The position numbers and the translations under genes were made by a program. A stretch of 20,222 bases of DNA from IMG/VR virus record IMGVR_UViG_3300019752_000026, positions 1 to 20,222 of that record. The stretch is one strand, 5' to 3'. Below the pieces are notes generated by a model, which saw nothing but the letters and a program-made list of their open reading frames with translations, had not been told where the DNA came from and did no database searches. Source of the stretch: a virus. Shown one piece after another: positions 13,899 through 20,222 of this stretch; position 1 is the first letter of the stretch; every line of letters begins with the position of its first letter.

Positions 13899-15440
13899 AT
13901 GTTTGGATGGTTTAACACTAATAAATTGATCGGCACTGATTTAAAATTAAAATCAGATGTCAATGATGAAAAAATAATCAAAAAGAATACCTCTATCTCG
14001 TTTATGCGGGATGGAGTTATTCTTGCTGGTTTAAATTCTCATTACAACACAGGCATAGACTTACGCACTGAAATTAAAACTCAGGCTACATTAATCAACG
14101 AATATAGATCAATGGCAATGCAGGATGACGTAGATGATGCAGTTGATGATATAGTCAATGCTGCTATTACATGTAACACTGACGAACCGCCAATTAAAAT
14201 TGATTTATCAAAATTAGAAATCGATGAGAGTAAGAAGAATCAGATTCAGGAAGTATATGACAAGATTGAAAAATTAACTGGATTTAGAGCCAATGCGTAT
14301 CAAATTTTCAGAGACTGGTATGTAGATGGTAAAATCTATGCATATATACTTCCAGAAACAGTCGAATCCAAGGGTATAGGTAAAATCGAATTTCCAGACC
14401 CTAGGTATATGAAACACATAGTTGAAATCGATAAGAATGCGGTAGACTCTGTATATGTGAAAGAAGACTATTTTGTATATGATCGTGGGAGTGCTATTGC
14501 AGAAAACTATGTTGCTAATATGCGTTCCACTATCACCAGTCAGAATGATTATTATAAGATTGAGAAAGATAGTATTGTGGAAACTCTTAGTGGTGTAGTT
14601 GATTGTGACCATGTAACGCCTGTAGGATATCTTCACAAAGCACGTAAGCCTTTGAACAACCTACGGTCTATGGAAGACTCTATTGTCATTTACAGAGTGA
14701 GTAGAGCCGCTGAAAGACGTATATTTTACGTTGATGTGGGCAATCTACCAACGAAGAGTGCCGAAGCCTACGTAAAATCTGTAATGAACAATTACAAAAA
14801 TAAAATGGTGTATGACCCTGCTACAGGTAAGGTTACAAATGATCCACATATCTCTATGAATGAGGATTATTGGATGCCTAGACGTGAAGGTGGAAGAGGT
14901 ACAGAGATTGATACGCTTCCAGCTGGTCAGAATTTAGGTGACATTGATGACATCCATTATTTTCGAAAGAAATTATATAGGTCATTGAATGTTCCTGTAT
15001 CTAGGCTTGAATCCGAATCTATCATTCAGATTGGTGCAAATAATCTTGCTGAATCTAATCGTGAAGAGTGGAAATTTTCCAAATTTGTTGAAAGGCTCAG
15101 ACGTACATTCTCACAGTTTCTATTGGATTTAATTGAAATTGAAATTATCTTAACTGGTGTCATGAGTGAAGAGGACTGGAATGAAATTAAAGGTGAAATC
15201 ATTTTCACATACACTAGTGACTCTATGGTTAAGGCACAACAGGAGATGCAGAGCCTTAGAGAGAAAACAGAAGTTGCAAATGAAATGATGCCGTTTGTAG
15301 GAAAGTACGTCAGTCACAAAACTATCATGAATAAAGTTTTTGATATGACTGATGAGGAAATCAAAATGGAAAGAAAACAGATTGATGAAGAGTTGAAAGA
15401 CGAACTTTTCAAACCTGTAGAAGAAGAACCATCATTTTAA
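13899..15440 (+). CDS. 20: gp20-like portal vertex protein
   Basis: The dodecameric portal occupies one capsid vertex, starts prohead assembly and is the docking ring for terminase and neck. The 513 aa compare with 524 in T4. Visible conserved segments, in order: RSMAMQDDVDDAVDDIVNAA near residues 70-90; FRANAYQIFRDWYVDGKIYA around 129-148; KPLNNLRSMEDSIVIYRVSR near 250; VYDPATGKVTND and EDYWMPRREGGRGTEIDTLP around 305-345; and FRKKLYRSLNVPVSRL around 356-371. The acidic, helical C-terminus (EEIKMERKQIDEELKDEL) is typical. The ATG follows the gp19 stop by 5 nt and has no obvious Shine-Dalgarno sequence, so translation may depend on ribosomes leaving gp19. No internal alternative start preserves the conserved N-terminus. 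Confidence 0.95.
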   Translation: MFGWFNTNKLIGTDLKLKSDVNDEKIIKKNTSISFMRDGVILAGLNSHYNTGIDLRTEIKTQATLINEYRSMAMQDDVDDAVDDIVNAAITCNTDEPPIKIDLSKLEIDESKKNQIQEVYDKIEKLTGFRANAYQIFRDWYVDGKIYAYILPETVESKGIGKIEFPDPRYMKHIVEIDKNAVDSVYVKEDYFVYDRGSAIAENYVANMRSTITSQNDYYKIEKDSIVETLSGVVDCDHVTPVGYLHKARKPLNNLRSMEDSIVIYRVSRAAERRIFYVDVGNLPTKSAEAYVKSVMNNYKNKMVYDPATGKVTNDPHISMNEDYWMPRREGGRGTEIDTLPAGQNLGDIDDIHYFRKKLYRSLNVPVSRLESESIIQIGANNLAESNREEWKFSKFVERLRRTFSQFLLDLIEIEIILTGVMSEEDWNEIKGEIIFTYTSDSMVKAQQEMQSLREKTEVANEMMPFVGKYVSHKTIMNKVFDMTDEEIKMERKQIDEELKDELFKPVEEEPSF

Positions 15441-15446
15441 TAAATA
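15439..15446 (+). promoter_or_regulatory. Weak late-promoter candidate (AATAAATA)
   Basis: AATAAATA overlaps the gp20 stop and differs from TATAAATA at the first base. T4 spacing puts a start near 15452, at the AAAGGA site of the gp67-like gene. Such an AT-rich word can arise by chance, so support is low. Confidence 0.25.
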
Positions 15447-15464
15447 ATTATAAAGGATATGCTG

Positions 15465-15839
15465 ATGGAAGAATTATTTGAATCATTTGTGAAAGGTGAT
15501 CACGAAAAAGCTAAGATTAAAATTAAGGAAGCTCTTGATTTGAAGGCTCGTGAACTCGTTGAATCGGGTGAATTATATATTAAAGAACATTTGTCTGAAT
15601 ATGTACTGGATGAGGCTATTCGTAGGAAAGTTAATTTCCTAGGAAAACTTATTCGTAGAAAGAAATGTCCAGAAGGTTATGTTCTTGTAGATGGCAAATG
15701 TAAGAAACAAAAAGCTGACACCAAACGTAAATTACATAGGATTGGTAAAAAGTCTGCTAAGAAACGTAAACGTAAGCAAGCGCGCATTAACATCAGAACC
15801 GATAAAGCCAAGGCTAAACGTAAACAGAAGGGTTTGTAA
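15465..15839 (+). CDS. 67: gp67-like prohead core protein with a basic C-terminal tail, 124 aa
   Basis: T4 gp67 is a small scaffold-core protein processed by gp21. The start MEELFESFVKGDHEKAK and the helix ending in LKARELVESGE match the gp67 N-terminus, and the position between gp20 and gp21 is exactly that of T4 67. An ATG two codons upstream (15459) is too close to AAAGGA (15452-15457); 15465 has 7-nt spacing, so I chose it. T4 gp67 is about 80 aa. Here a C-terminal half follows with CPEGYVLVDGKC (Cys68, Cys79) and a tail in which about 29 of residues 61-124 are Lys or Arg. LDE-A at residues 48-51 fits the gp21 cleavage rule and would release the basic part. No separate gene 68 is seen, so a 67/68 fusion is conceivable. 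The stop overlaps gp21 as TAATG. Confidence 0.75.
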   Translation: MEELFESFVKGDHEKAKIKIKEALDLKARELVESGELYIKEHLSEYVLDEAIRRKVNFLGKLIRRKKCPEGYVLVDGKCKKQKADTKRKLHRIGKKSAKKRKRKQARINIRTDKAKAKRKQKGL

Positions 15840-16474
15840 TGGCACAGTTACTTATAGAATCAACTAATGAAAAAATTGAAGGTTATGCTGATTCTGATGA
15901 TGTTTACAAGATTCGTGGCCCATTCACACGGGCCAACAATGTAAATCGAAATGGTAGACTATATCCACGTTCAATCATGGAAAGGGCTATCAAAAAATAC
16001 ATTGATGAATATCTAAACAAGAATCGTGCCATAGGTGAACTCAATCATCCTGATTATGTTTTACCTAATATTGAACGTGCAGCTATCATGATTAAGAGTC
16101 TCGAATGGAAAGGTGATTCTGTGATTGGTGAAGCTGTTGTTCTAAACACACCACAGGGTAAACAGATACGTGCACTAATGGAAGCTGGCTTCAATATGGG
16201 TGTATCTACCCGTGCAACTGGAAGTCTGAAAGAAAATGGCAAATACTTAGAGGTTCAGGACGACCTTGAATTTCATGCAGTAGATGCTGTTGATATGCCT
16301 AGTGATCAAACTGCATATGTGCAACGGGTGTACGAGAGCGTCCAGTGGGAAAAACACGATGGTGTATGGGTAAAAATGAATGAGGCATCTATTCCAGATG
16401 ATGTATATAAAGCATGTGACGGCAAGACCATCAAAATGCTTGAAAATTATATAGAAAATTTATTCACTAAATAG
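15839..16474 (+). CDS. 21: gp21-like prohead maturation protease
   Basis: A serine protease built into the prohead core. After assembly it digests the scaffold and trims gp23, usually after Glu in (L/I)-x-E followed by a small residue. The 211 aa match T4 gp21 (212 aa). The fold segments are clear: GPFTRANNVNRNGRLYPRSI near residues 27-46; GELNHPDY with the likely catalytic His70; GVSTRATG with the likely Ser123; and HAVDAVDMPSD, where Asp149 or Asp152 would complete the triad. Start ATG 15839 shares its A with the TAA of the gp67-like gene, so translation is coupled. gp22 follows after 16 nt. Late transcription is inherited from the upstream genes, with no promoter box of its own. All expected catalytic residues are present. 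Confidence 0.93.
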   Translation: MAQLLIESTNEKIEGYADSDDVYKIRGPFTRANNVNRNGRLYPRSIMERAIKKYIDEYLNKNRAIGELNHPDYVLPNIERAAIMIKSLEWKGDSVIGEAVVLNTPQGKQIRALMEAGFNMGVSTRATGSLKENGKYLEVQDDLEFHAVDAVDMPSDQTAYVQRVYESVQWEKHDGVWVKMNEASIPDDVYKACDGKTIKMLENYIENLFTK

Positions 16475-16490
16475 TTGAAAGGAAACAATT

Positions 16491-17813
16491 ATGAAAGATA
16501 TTTTTAAAGTTTTTCTTGTCGAGAACATGGGAATTGACGATTCCACAGCAACAAAACTTGATGAACAATTGAGTGTAAAGCTGGAAGAAGAAGTTCAAAC
16601 CCGTGTGTCGGAGATTAAAGAAAAATATGAAGACAAACTTGAAGAACAGGCTGACAAGTATGAATTGCAAATTGCATCTATTGAAGAAAGTTTCGATGAA
16701 CAATCAAATGAGATTTTCACAGAGGCTATCAATGAATGGGCTTTAGAAAATAAAGCTGCACTTGATTCTCAGATTAAAGTCAATATTGCTGAAAATCTTG
16801 TACAGTCCATCATTGGAACACTCCATGAAAATCATATTCATTTCAATGATGAAGAATTTTCACCAGAACTCATGGTTAATGAAGACCTCGTAGTTGAAAA
16901 TGCTGATTTGAAAGCAGAACTTAATTCGTATCGAATTTCTGAACAGATTGATCAACTTGTGGAAACACACGGTCTGGACGAACAACTGAAATCAAAATTA
17001 TTTTTAATGTGTGAGAATGTAGAGACTGACAAACTAAACGAATATATCGAAGACTCTTGTAAATCCCTCATGGAAGAATGTGGTAAGGATCGCATGAAAG
17101 CTATGTCTGATTTTGGTGTCAAGATGTATGAAATGGAGAAACGTATGAAAGACGGAAAAATGTCTGATAAAGATATGAAAGAAATGAAAGATATGATGAA
17201 AGAAATGAAAGGTATGATGAAAGAAATGGGATATAAAAAGAAAATGAATGAATCTACTGAACTCAATGAAATGGGTGGTTCAACAGACACATCTATGTAT
17301 GCTGACATGGTACGTAAAATGTATGGAATGGAAGACCTTAAACGTGGTATCGCCAAAAAGTATAATATGGACGATGAAATGATTGGTGAAATGATTGGCG
17401 ACATGATGGGTAAAATGCATGAGATGGGATATATCAAAGAAGATATCAATGAAGAATGTGATTATAAGATGAAAATGAAAGAAATGAAAAAGATGATGGA
17501 TGAAATGGATATGAATGATCCAAAATCCATGAAAGCTCTTGATGATATCTATAACAAAATGAATAAAGCCGCTAAAGATATGGGTGACGGTGGAAAACAG
17601 TCCATGAATGAAAAGGATATGGACGATAAAGATATGGACGATAAGAAAGACGACAAGAAGATGGATGAAAAGAAAATGGATTCTGAATCTGATGAAATGA
17701 AAGATGATAAGGAAATGGATGATAAAATGGAAAAGAAAGATAAGAAGAAAATGAATGAATCCGTAGAAACCGTAGAACCAACTGGAACAGCTGCATATGT
17801 AGCTAACTGGTAA
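16491..17813 (+). CDS. 22: gp22-like prohead scaffold (core) protein with a Met-rich extension, 440 aa
   Basis: The main internal scaffold on which gp23 assembles; it is later degraded by gp21. Residues 1-150 follow the gp22 pattern: MKDIFKVFLVENMGIDDSTA, long charged helices (EEEVQTRVSEIKEKYEDKLE), then EWALENKAALDSQIKVNIAE and LVQSIIGTLHENHI. Residues 150-200 (QLVETHGLDEQLKSKLFLMC) also fit. T4 gp22 has 269 aa. The extra length lies in about 202-421, which I count as holding 46 Met, together with very many Lys, Asp and Glu, including MKEMKDMMKEMKGMMKEMGY and, at 375-396, repeated K-D-M-D-D units. A better-ordered segment, YADMVRKMYGMEDLKRGIAK, lies within it. The C-terminus TGTAAYVANW recalls that of other scaffolds. 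AAAGGA marks the start. Confidence 0.88.
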   Translation: MKDIFKVFLVENMGIDDSTATKLDEQLSVKLEEEVQTRVSEIKEKYEDKLEEQADKYELQIASIEESFDEQSNEIFTEAINEWALENKAALDSQIKVNIAENLVQSIIGTLHENHIHFNDEEFSPELMVNEDLVVENADLKAELNSYRISEQIDQLVETHGLDEQLKSKLFLMCENVETDKLNEYIEDSCKSLMEECGKDRMKAMSDFGVKMYEMEKRMKDGKMSDKDMKEMKDMMKEMKGMMKEMGYKKKMNESTELNEMGGSTDTSMYADMVRKMYGMEDLKRGIAKKYNMDDEMIGEMIGDMMGKMHEMGYIKEDINEECDYKMKMKEMKKMMDEMDMNDPKSMKALDDIYNKMNKAAKDMGDGGKQSMNEKDMDDKDMDDKKDDKKMDEKKMDSESDEMKDDKEMDDKMEKKDKKKMNESVETVEPTGTAAYVANW

Positions 17814-17831
17814 TAGTTCAGAATAAACTAT

Positions 17832-17839
17832 TATAAATA
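17832..17839 (+). promoter_or_regulatory. T4-type late promoter (TATAAATA) for gp23
   Basis: A perfect TATAAATA lies 18 nt after the gp22 stop. T4 spacing places the transcript start at about 17845, leaving a leader near 35 nt with AAAAGGA at 17864-17870 before the gp23 ATG. The major capsid gene is expected to have its own strong late promoter. Confidence 0.78.
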
Positions 17840-17879
17840 TTTAAAACGATAACAAAACATTTCAAAAGGAAATAAAATT

Positions 17880-19331
17880 ATGAAACTTAACGAAGAAATG
17901 AAGCAAGGTCTTGAACAGGCCGATAAGCTTTCCCCACTTACCGAGAAATGGAAGCCTGTACTTGATGCTACTCCAAAATCTCGTTTTGTAATGACTAAAG
18001 ACGACATGGTTGCACGTATTCTTGAAAATCAGGAAGATTGGAATAAAAAGAACGCTGGTCGTATTAAAATTGAAGAATCCTCTGTACCTAACATGCAGAT
18101 TGGTACATCCACTGGTGATGGTAACGGTATTAATACAGGTGCAGTTCGCACATTTTCACCAATTCTTATCAAGATGGCTAGACGTGTTGTTCCTAACCTC
18201 GTAGCAATGGACTTCTTCGGCGTTCAGCCAATGAGTGGTCCTGATGGTCAGATTTTTGCACTGCGTGCACGTTACGAAGATGACAGTACAACTGGCATTA
18301 GTTTTGCAGATAATGAAGCTCTTCATAATGAAGCTCTTTCTGGATTTTCTGGTGACGGCACTGCACAGACTGGCGATCCATCAATGTTTCCACAGGGGCA
18401 TCTTCGTGACCGTCCTAGCATGGAAGAACCAGCAGCTGCACCAGCATATGGTCAGGGTATGACTTCTGGCACTGCACAGCTTTTAGGTTCTACTAATAGC
18501 TGGGCTAAAATGGGTATGACCGTAGAGAAATCTGGCGTATCAGCTCGTTCCCGTGGACTGTTCACAGATTACAGCCACGAACTCCGTCAGGATATGATGG
18601 CTGTACATGGTGAAGACGTTGACATGATTCTTGCTGATATCCTCAGTACTGAAATTCAGGTTGAAATGAACCGTGAATTTATTCGCCTTATGAACCTTAG
18701 TGCACAGTATGGACGACAGGGTACAGCATATCAGTGGAATACTGGTACATCTTCTTATGATCAGGTTCAGCGTGACGGTGTATATAATATCACACTTGAT
18801 ACAGATGGTCGTTGGTCCGAGGAACGTTGGAAGCACATGCTTTTCCGCCTCGAACAGGAAGCAAACGATATTGCTAAGTCAACTAGACGTGGTAAAGGTA
18901 ACCGTGTACTGGTATCCTCTAATGTTGCATCTGCTCTTATGGTTGCTGGCATCATTGATTTTGCACCAGCATTGCAGCAGCACATCGGTCTGAATCCAGA
19001 TGACGCAACTGGTCGTACATATCTCGGTAATCTCGCTAACGGTATGATGGTTTATGTTGACCCATATGCTGTAGAAGATTACATGACTGTAGCATTTAAA
19101 GGCCAGAATGAACTTGACGCAGGTATCTTCTTCTGTCCATACACTCCACTGGAAATGTATCGTGCAGTTGGCGAAGATTCCATGAATGCACGTATGGCGT
19201 TTAAAACACGTTATGGATTGGTTGCCAACCCATACGAAATTAAAACAGCAGCTGGTGCAGATCGTACAGGTAAGGGTCTTGGCGCACAGGAGAATTCGTA
19301 CTTCAGGAAAACGCTCGTGGGCAACCTCTAG
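17880..19331 (+). CDS. 23: gp23-like major capsid protein, 483 aa
   Basis: The HK97-fold protein forming the capsid lattice. Diagnostic segments are NTGAVRTFSPILIKMARRVV near residue 85, ADNEALHNEALSGFSGDG, the Pro-rich EEPAAAPAYG, WAKMGMTVEKSGVSARSRGL near 205, TDYSHELRQDMMAVHGEDVD, and the C-terminal PYTPLEMYRAVGEDSMNARM followed by FKTRYGLVANPY. T4 gp23 is 521 aa. RIKIEE/SSVP, with the break after Glu66, fits the gp21 site and lies almost exactly where T4 gp23 is cut (after residue 65), giving a mature protein starting near Ser67. The gene has its own late promoter and a strong terminator. C-ending codons are frequent compared with neighbouring genes, consistent with high expression. Complete and certain. 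Confidence 0.97.
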   Translation: MKLNEEMKQGLEQADKLSPLTEKWKPVLDATPKSRFVMTKDDMVARILENQEDWNKKNAGRIKIEESSVPNMQIGTSTGDGNGINTGAVRTFSPILIKMARRVVPNLVAMDFFGVQPMSGPDGQIFALRARYEDDSTTGISFADNEALHNEALSGFSGDGTAQTGDPSMFPQGHLRDRPSMEEPAAAPAYGQGMTSGTAQLLGSTNSWAKMGMTVEKSGVSARSRGLFTDYSHELRQDMMAVHGEDVDMILADILSTEIQVEMNREFIRLMNLSAQYGRQGTAYQWNTGTSSYDQVQRDGVYNITLDTDGRWSEERWKHMLFRLEQEANDIAKSTRRGKGNRVLVSSNVASALMVAGIIDFAPALQQHIGLNPDDATGRTYLGNLANGMMVYVDPYAVEDYMTVAFKGQNELDAGIFFCPYTPLEMYRAVGEDSMNARMAFKTRYGLVANPYEIKTAAGADRTGKGLGAQENSYFRKTLVGNL

Positions 19332-19376
19332 GTTTTTCAATGATTTCAACCACTTAGGTGGTCAATGAATAAAACT

Positions 19377-19402
19377 AACCCTAGTCAGAAATGACTAGGG
19401 TT
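19377..19402 (+). terminator. Strong intrinsic terminator after gp23
   Basis: AACCCTAGTCA (19377-19387) pairs perfectly with TGACTAGGGTT (19392-19402) around GAAA, a stable GNRA-type tetraloop, followed by TTCTTTTG. This 11-bp hairpin ends the late transcripts about 45 nt after the gp23 stop. Confidence 0.9.
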
Positions 19403-19455
19403 TTCTTTTGTCCATTATATAATATTAGCGTAAAAAGGTTTACTAAATAAAAGAA

Positions 19456-19497
19456 AAGGTGTGTATTCCTGCTCACAAATACAGGAATACACACCTT
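19456..19497 (-). terminator. Intrinsic terminator of the right-hand minus-strand genes
   Basis: The arms 19456-19471 (AAGGTGTGTATTCCTG) and 19482-19497 make a perfect 16-bp stem with a 10-base loop. On the minus strand it is followed by TTCTTTTATTT, a good T-rich tail, and it starts 24 nt after the stop of the gene ending at 19521. It may also catch plus-strand read-through from gp23. Confidence 0.85.
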
Positions 19498-19520
19498 AGT
19501 TTTAGTTGTCAACAACTATT

Positions 19521-19784
19521 TTACAATCCGTACATACCCACAACCCATTCATGAACAACGTCATTGTCATAGTTATAGTAGTCTTCTAGCAAGTCTAACA
19601 CACTGTCCAAGAATCTCGGATTTACATATTCATCATAATCATTTTTAGCATGACGTTCAAATGATTCAATGATATCTTTTGATGGACCTTGTTTCACATC
19701 AACCATTACGAACTTATCGTGATTGTTGATGATCCATTCAATAGCTTCATTACTGTCCATTTGCATCAAGTCTTTTAATTGCAT
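19521..19784 (-). CDS. Hypothetical acidic protein, 87 aa
   Basis: I do not recognise a family. The protein starts MQLKDLMQMDSNEAIEWIIN, continues KFVMVDVKQGPSKDIIESF and ends with an acidic, aromatic helix region (DSVLDLLEDYYNYDNDVVHE) and VVGMYGL. Hydrophilic, probably cytoplasmic and mostly helical. The frame is open further upstream, to an ATG at 19883, but that part overlaps the preceding gene and looks non-coding. I chose the ATG at 19784, two bases after the neighbour's stop, which implies translational coupling in one operon. The ribosome binding site is weak (GTAG inside the neighbour's last codons). The gene ends at a strong minus-strand terminator. It converges on gp23, like the other small minus-strand genes converge on their structural neighbours, and no function can be inferred from sequence. 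Confidence 0.68.
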   Translation of the reverse strand: MQLKDLMQMDSNEAIEWIINNHDKFVMVDVKQGPSKDIIESFERHAKNDYDEYVNPRFLDSVLDLLEDYYNYDNDVVHEWVVGMYGL

Positions 19785-19786
19785 AT

Positions 19787-20222
19787 CTACACCAATGTAT
19801 ATGTTTGTTTCACATATCTTGTATATGCAGATGAACTCTTTTTGCCAGTTGCATAGATTTTGAATGCTGTTGCACCTTTCCAACTTCCAAAATCATTTGA
19901 TTCCAGTCTGTCCATAATCCATTCGTCAATTTTTGATTTTAAATCATCTTTATCCAGTGCGAACATTTTTGTTGATGTGTCATATCTAGAACCATTACGA
20001 TCAAAAATAATTCTCACATCATAATCTTCACCACGCACACGATCAAAGACCATTGCTTTCAATTTGTCACCTTTAATGCCCTGTATTTTCAGAAATTCTT
20101 TGAAGACATGTTCTGTATTGTCAATAAAAATGTTATAGATACTTGGTCCCAACTCTTCAATACTACGAGAATGAATGACTTTGATGTCAACATTCGCATA
20201 CCCAAAATCTTTACATATACCC
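19787..20222 (-). CDS. Hypothetical protein, partial at right edge (144 residues visible)
   Basis: The frame is open from the window edge (about 20221) to TAG at 19789-19787, so the 5' end lies outside. A TTG at 20152 could be taken as a start, but the frame upstream of it looks equally coding (CKDFGYANVDIKVIHSRSIE), so I treat the gene as cut by the edge. The visible part holds EELGPSIYNIFIDNTEHVFK, a basic segment around GIKGDKLKAMVFDRVRGEDY, VRIIFDRNGSRYDTSTKMFA, and a C-terminus with Ser/Tyr/Lys (GKKSSSAYTRYVKQTYTLV). Alternating strands and helices suggest a folded alpha/beta domain. I do not recognise the family. It is followed after 2 nt by the 87-aa gene, with a shared terminator, so the two form one operon whose promoter is beyond the window. 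Confidence 0.72.
   Translation of the reverse strand, partial: GICKDFGYANVDIKVIHSRSIEELGPSIYNIFIDNTEHVFKEFLKIQGIKGDKLKAMVFDRVRGEDYDVRIIFDRNGSRYDTSTKMFALDKDDLKSKIDEWIMDRLESNDFGSWKGATAFKIYATGKKSSSAYTRYVKQTYTLV

Noticed and set aside
16952-17449. 165-codon minus-strand frame opposite gp22, rich in I, S, F and P
   Set aside because: It is the mirror of the ATG/GAA/AAA-rich low-complexity part of gp22 (complement of ATG gives CAT/ATC/TCA). The hydrophobic composition is a by-product.
19349-19362. Short hairpin ACCAC-TTAG-GTGGT after gp23
   Set aside because: Only 5 bp and no T-run; the strong terminator at 19377-19402 explains termination.
19506-19515. Palindrome TTGTCAACAA containing TTGACA on the minus strand
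   Set aside because: The only -10 candidate at 17 bp is TATTCC and lies inside a terminator stem, with no gene downstream. Probably part of the spacer.
19785-19883. Upstream extension of the 87-aa gene to the ATG at 19883
   Set aside because: It would overlap about 97 nt of the neighbouring coding sequence, has Cys-rich unlikely composition and no ribosome binding site. The ATG at 19784 fits a coupled operon.
1-20222. tRNA genes, CRISPR arrays, transposons, integrase, homing endonucleases, toxin-antitoxin or anti-defence genes of known type
   Set aside because: No cloverleaf with conserved loops, no regularly spaced repeats, and no recognisable domain of these kinds was found by reading both strands. 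Unknown small proteins could still have such roles.

Overview
This window is part of a tailed-phage genome of the T4 type (contractile-tail myovirus). The best evidence is an almost complete, co-directional T4 late block in canonical order: neck proteins gp13 and gp14, tail terminator/sheath stabiliser gp15, terminase gp16 and gp17, tail sheath gp18, tail tube gp19, portal gp20, a gp67-like prohead core protein, prohead protease gp21, scaffold gp22 and major capsid protein gp23. The DNA is AT-rich. Several late genes follow copies of TATAAATA or a close variant, the T4 late-promoter -10 box. The shorter gp13, gp14 and gp15, a conserved 65-codon gene overlapping gp13, and a giant DUF4815-type tail protein where T4 has fibritin and fibre genes suggest the more distant marine-type T4 relatives (cyanophage or pelagiphage-like groups) rather than a close T4 relative. 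The host cannot be read from the window.

Layout. Positions 1-240: the start of a minus-strand small membrane protein running off the left edge, then a divergent promoter region. 241-5073: the 1610-aa structural protein, ended by a hairpin terminator. 5115-5561: two small minus-strand genes. 5676-7250: the 65-aa gene, gp13 and gp14, ended by a second hairpin. 7293-7966: two more minus-strand genes and, upstream of them, what looks like a nonsense-broken small membrane gene. 8184-19331: the uninterrupted gp15-to-gp23 run. 19377-19497: two back-to-back terminators. 19521-20222: two minus-strand genes, the second cut by the right edge.

Regulation. Plus-strand structural genes start from late-type TATAAATA boxes near 201, 5663, 8161 (variant), 11091 (variant), 13302 and 17832. 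The minus-strand islands start from host sigma70-type promoters (TTGACA, 17-bp spacer, TATAAC or TATAGT), presumably early. Each internal island is closed on one side by a bidirectional-looking hairpin and on the other by a divergent early/late promoter pair. The two internal promoter pairs are recognisably similar in sequence, so the islands look like modular insertions into an otherwise conserved morphogenesis operon.

The structural genes form one assembly pathway. gp20 nucleates the prohead; gp22 and the gp67-like protein form the core around which gp23 assembles; gp21 matures the shell; gp16 and gp17 package DNA; gp13 and gp14 close the neck. gp15, gp18 and gp19 form the contractile tail, and the giant protein probably belongs to the distal tail or fibres. 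The most unusual content is a methionine-rich extension of gp22, a Lys/Arg-rich tail on the gp67-like protein behind a predicted protease site, a two-repeat insertion in the tail sheath, a predicted leaderless late mRNA, and the repeated island architecture. I see no tRNA, CRISPR array, transposase, integrase or homing endonuclease.
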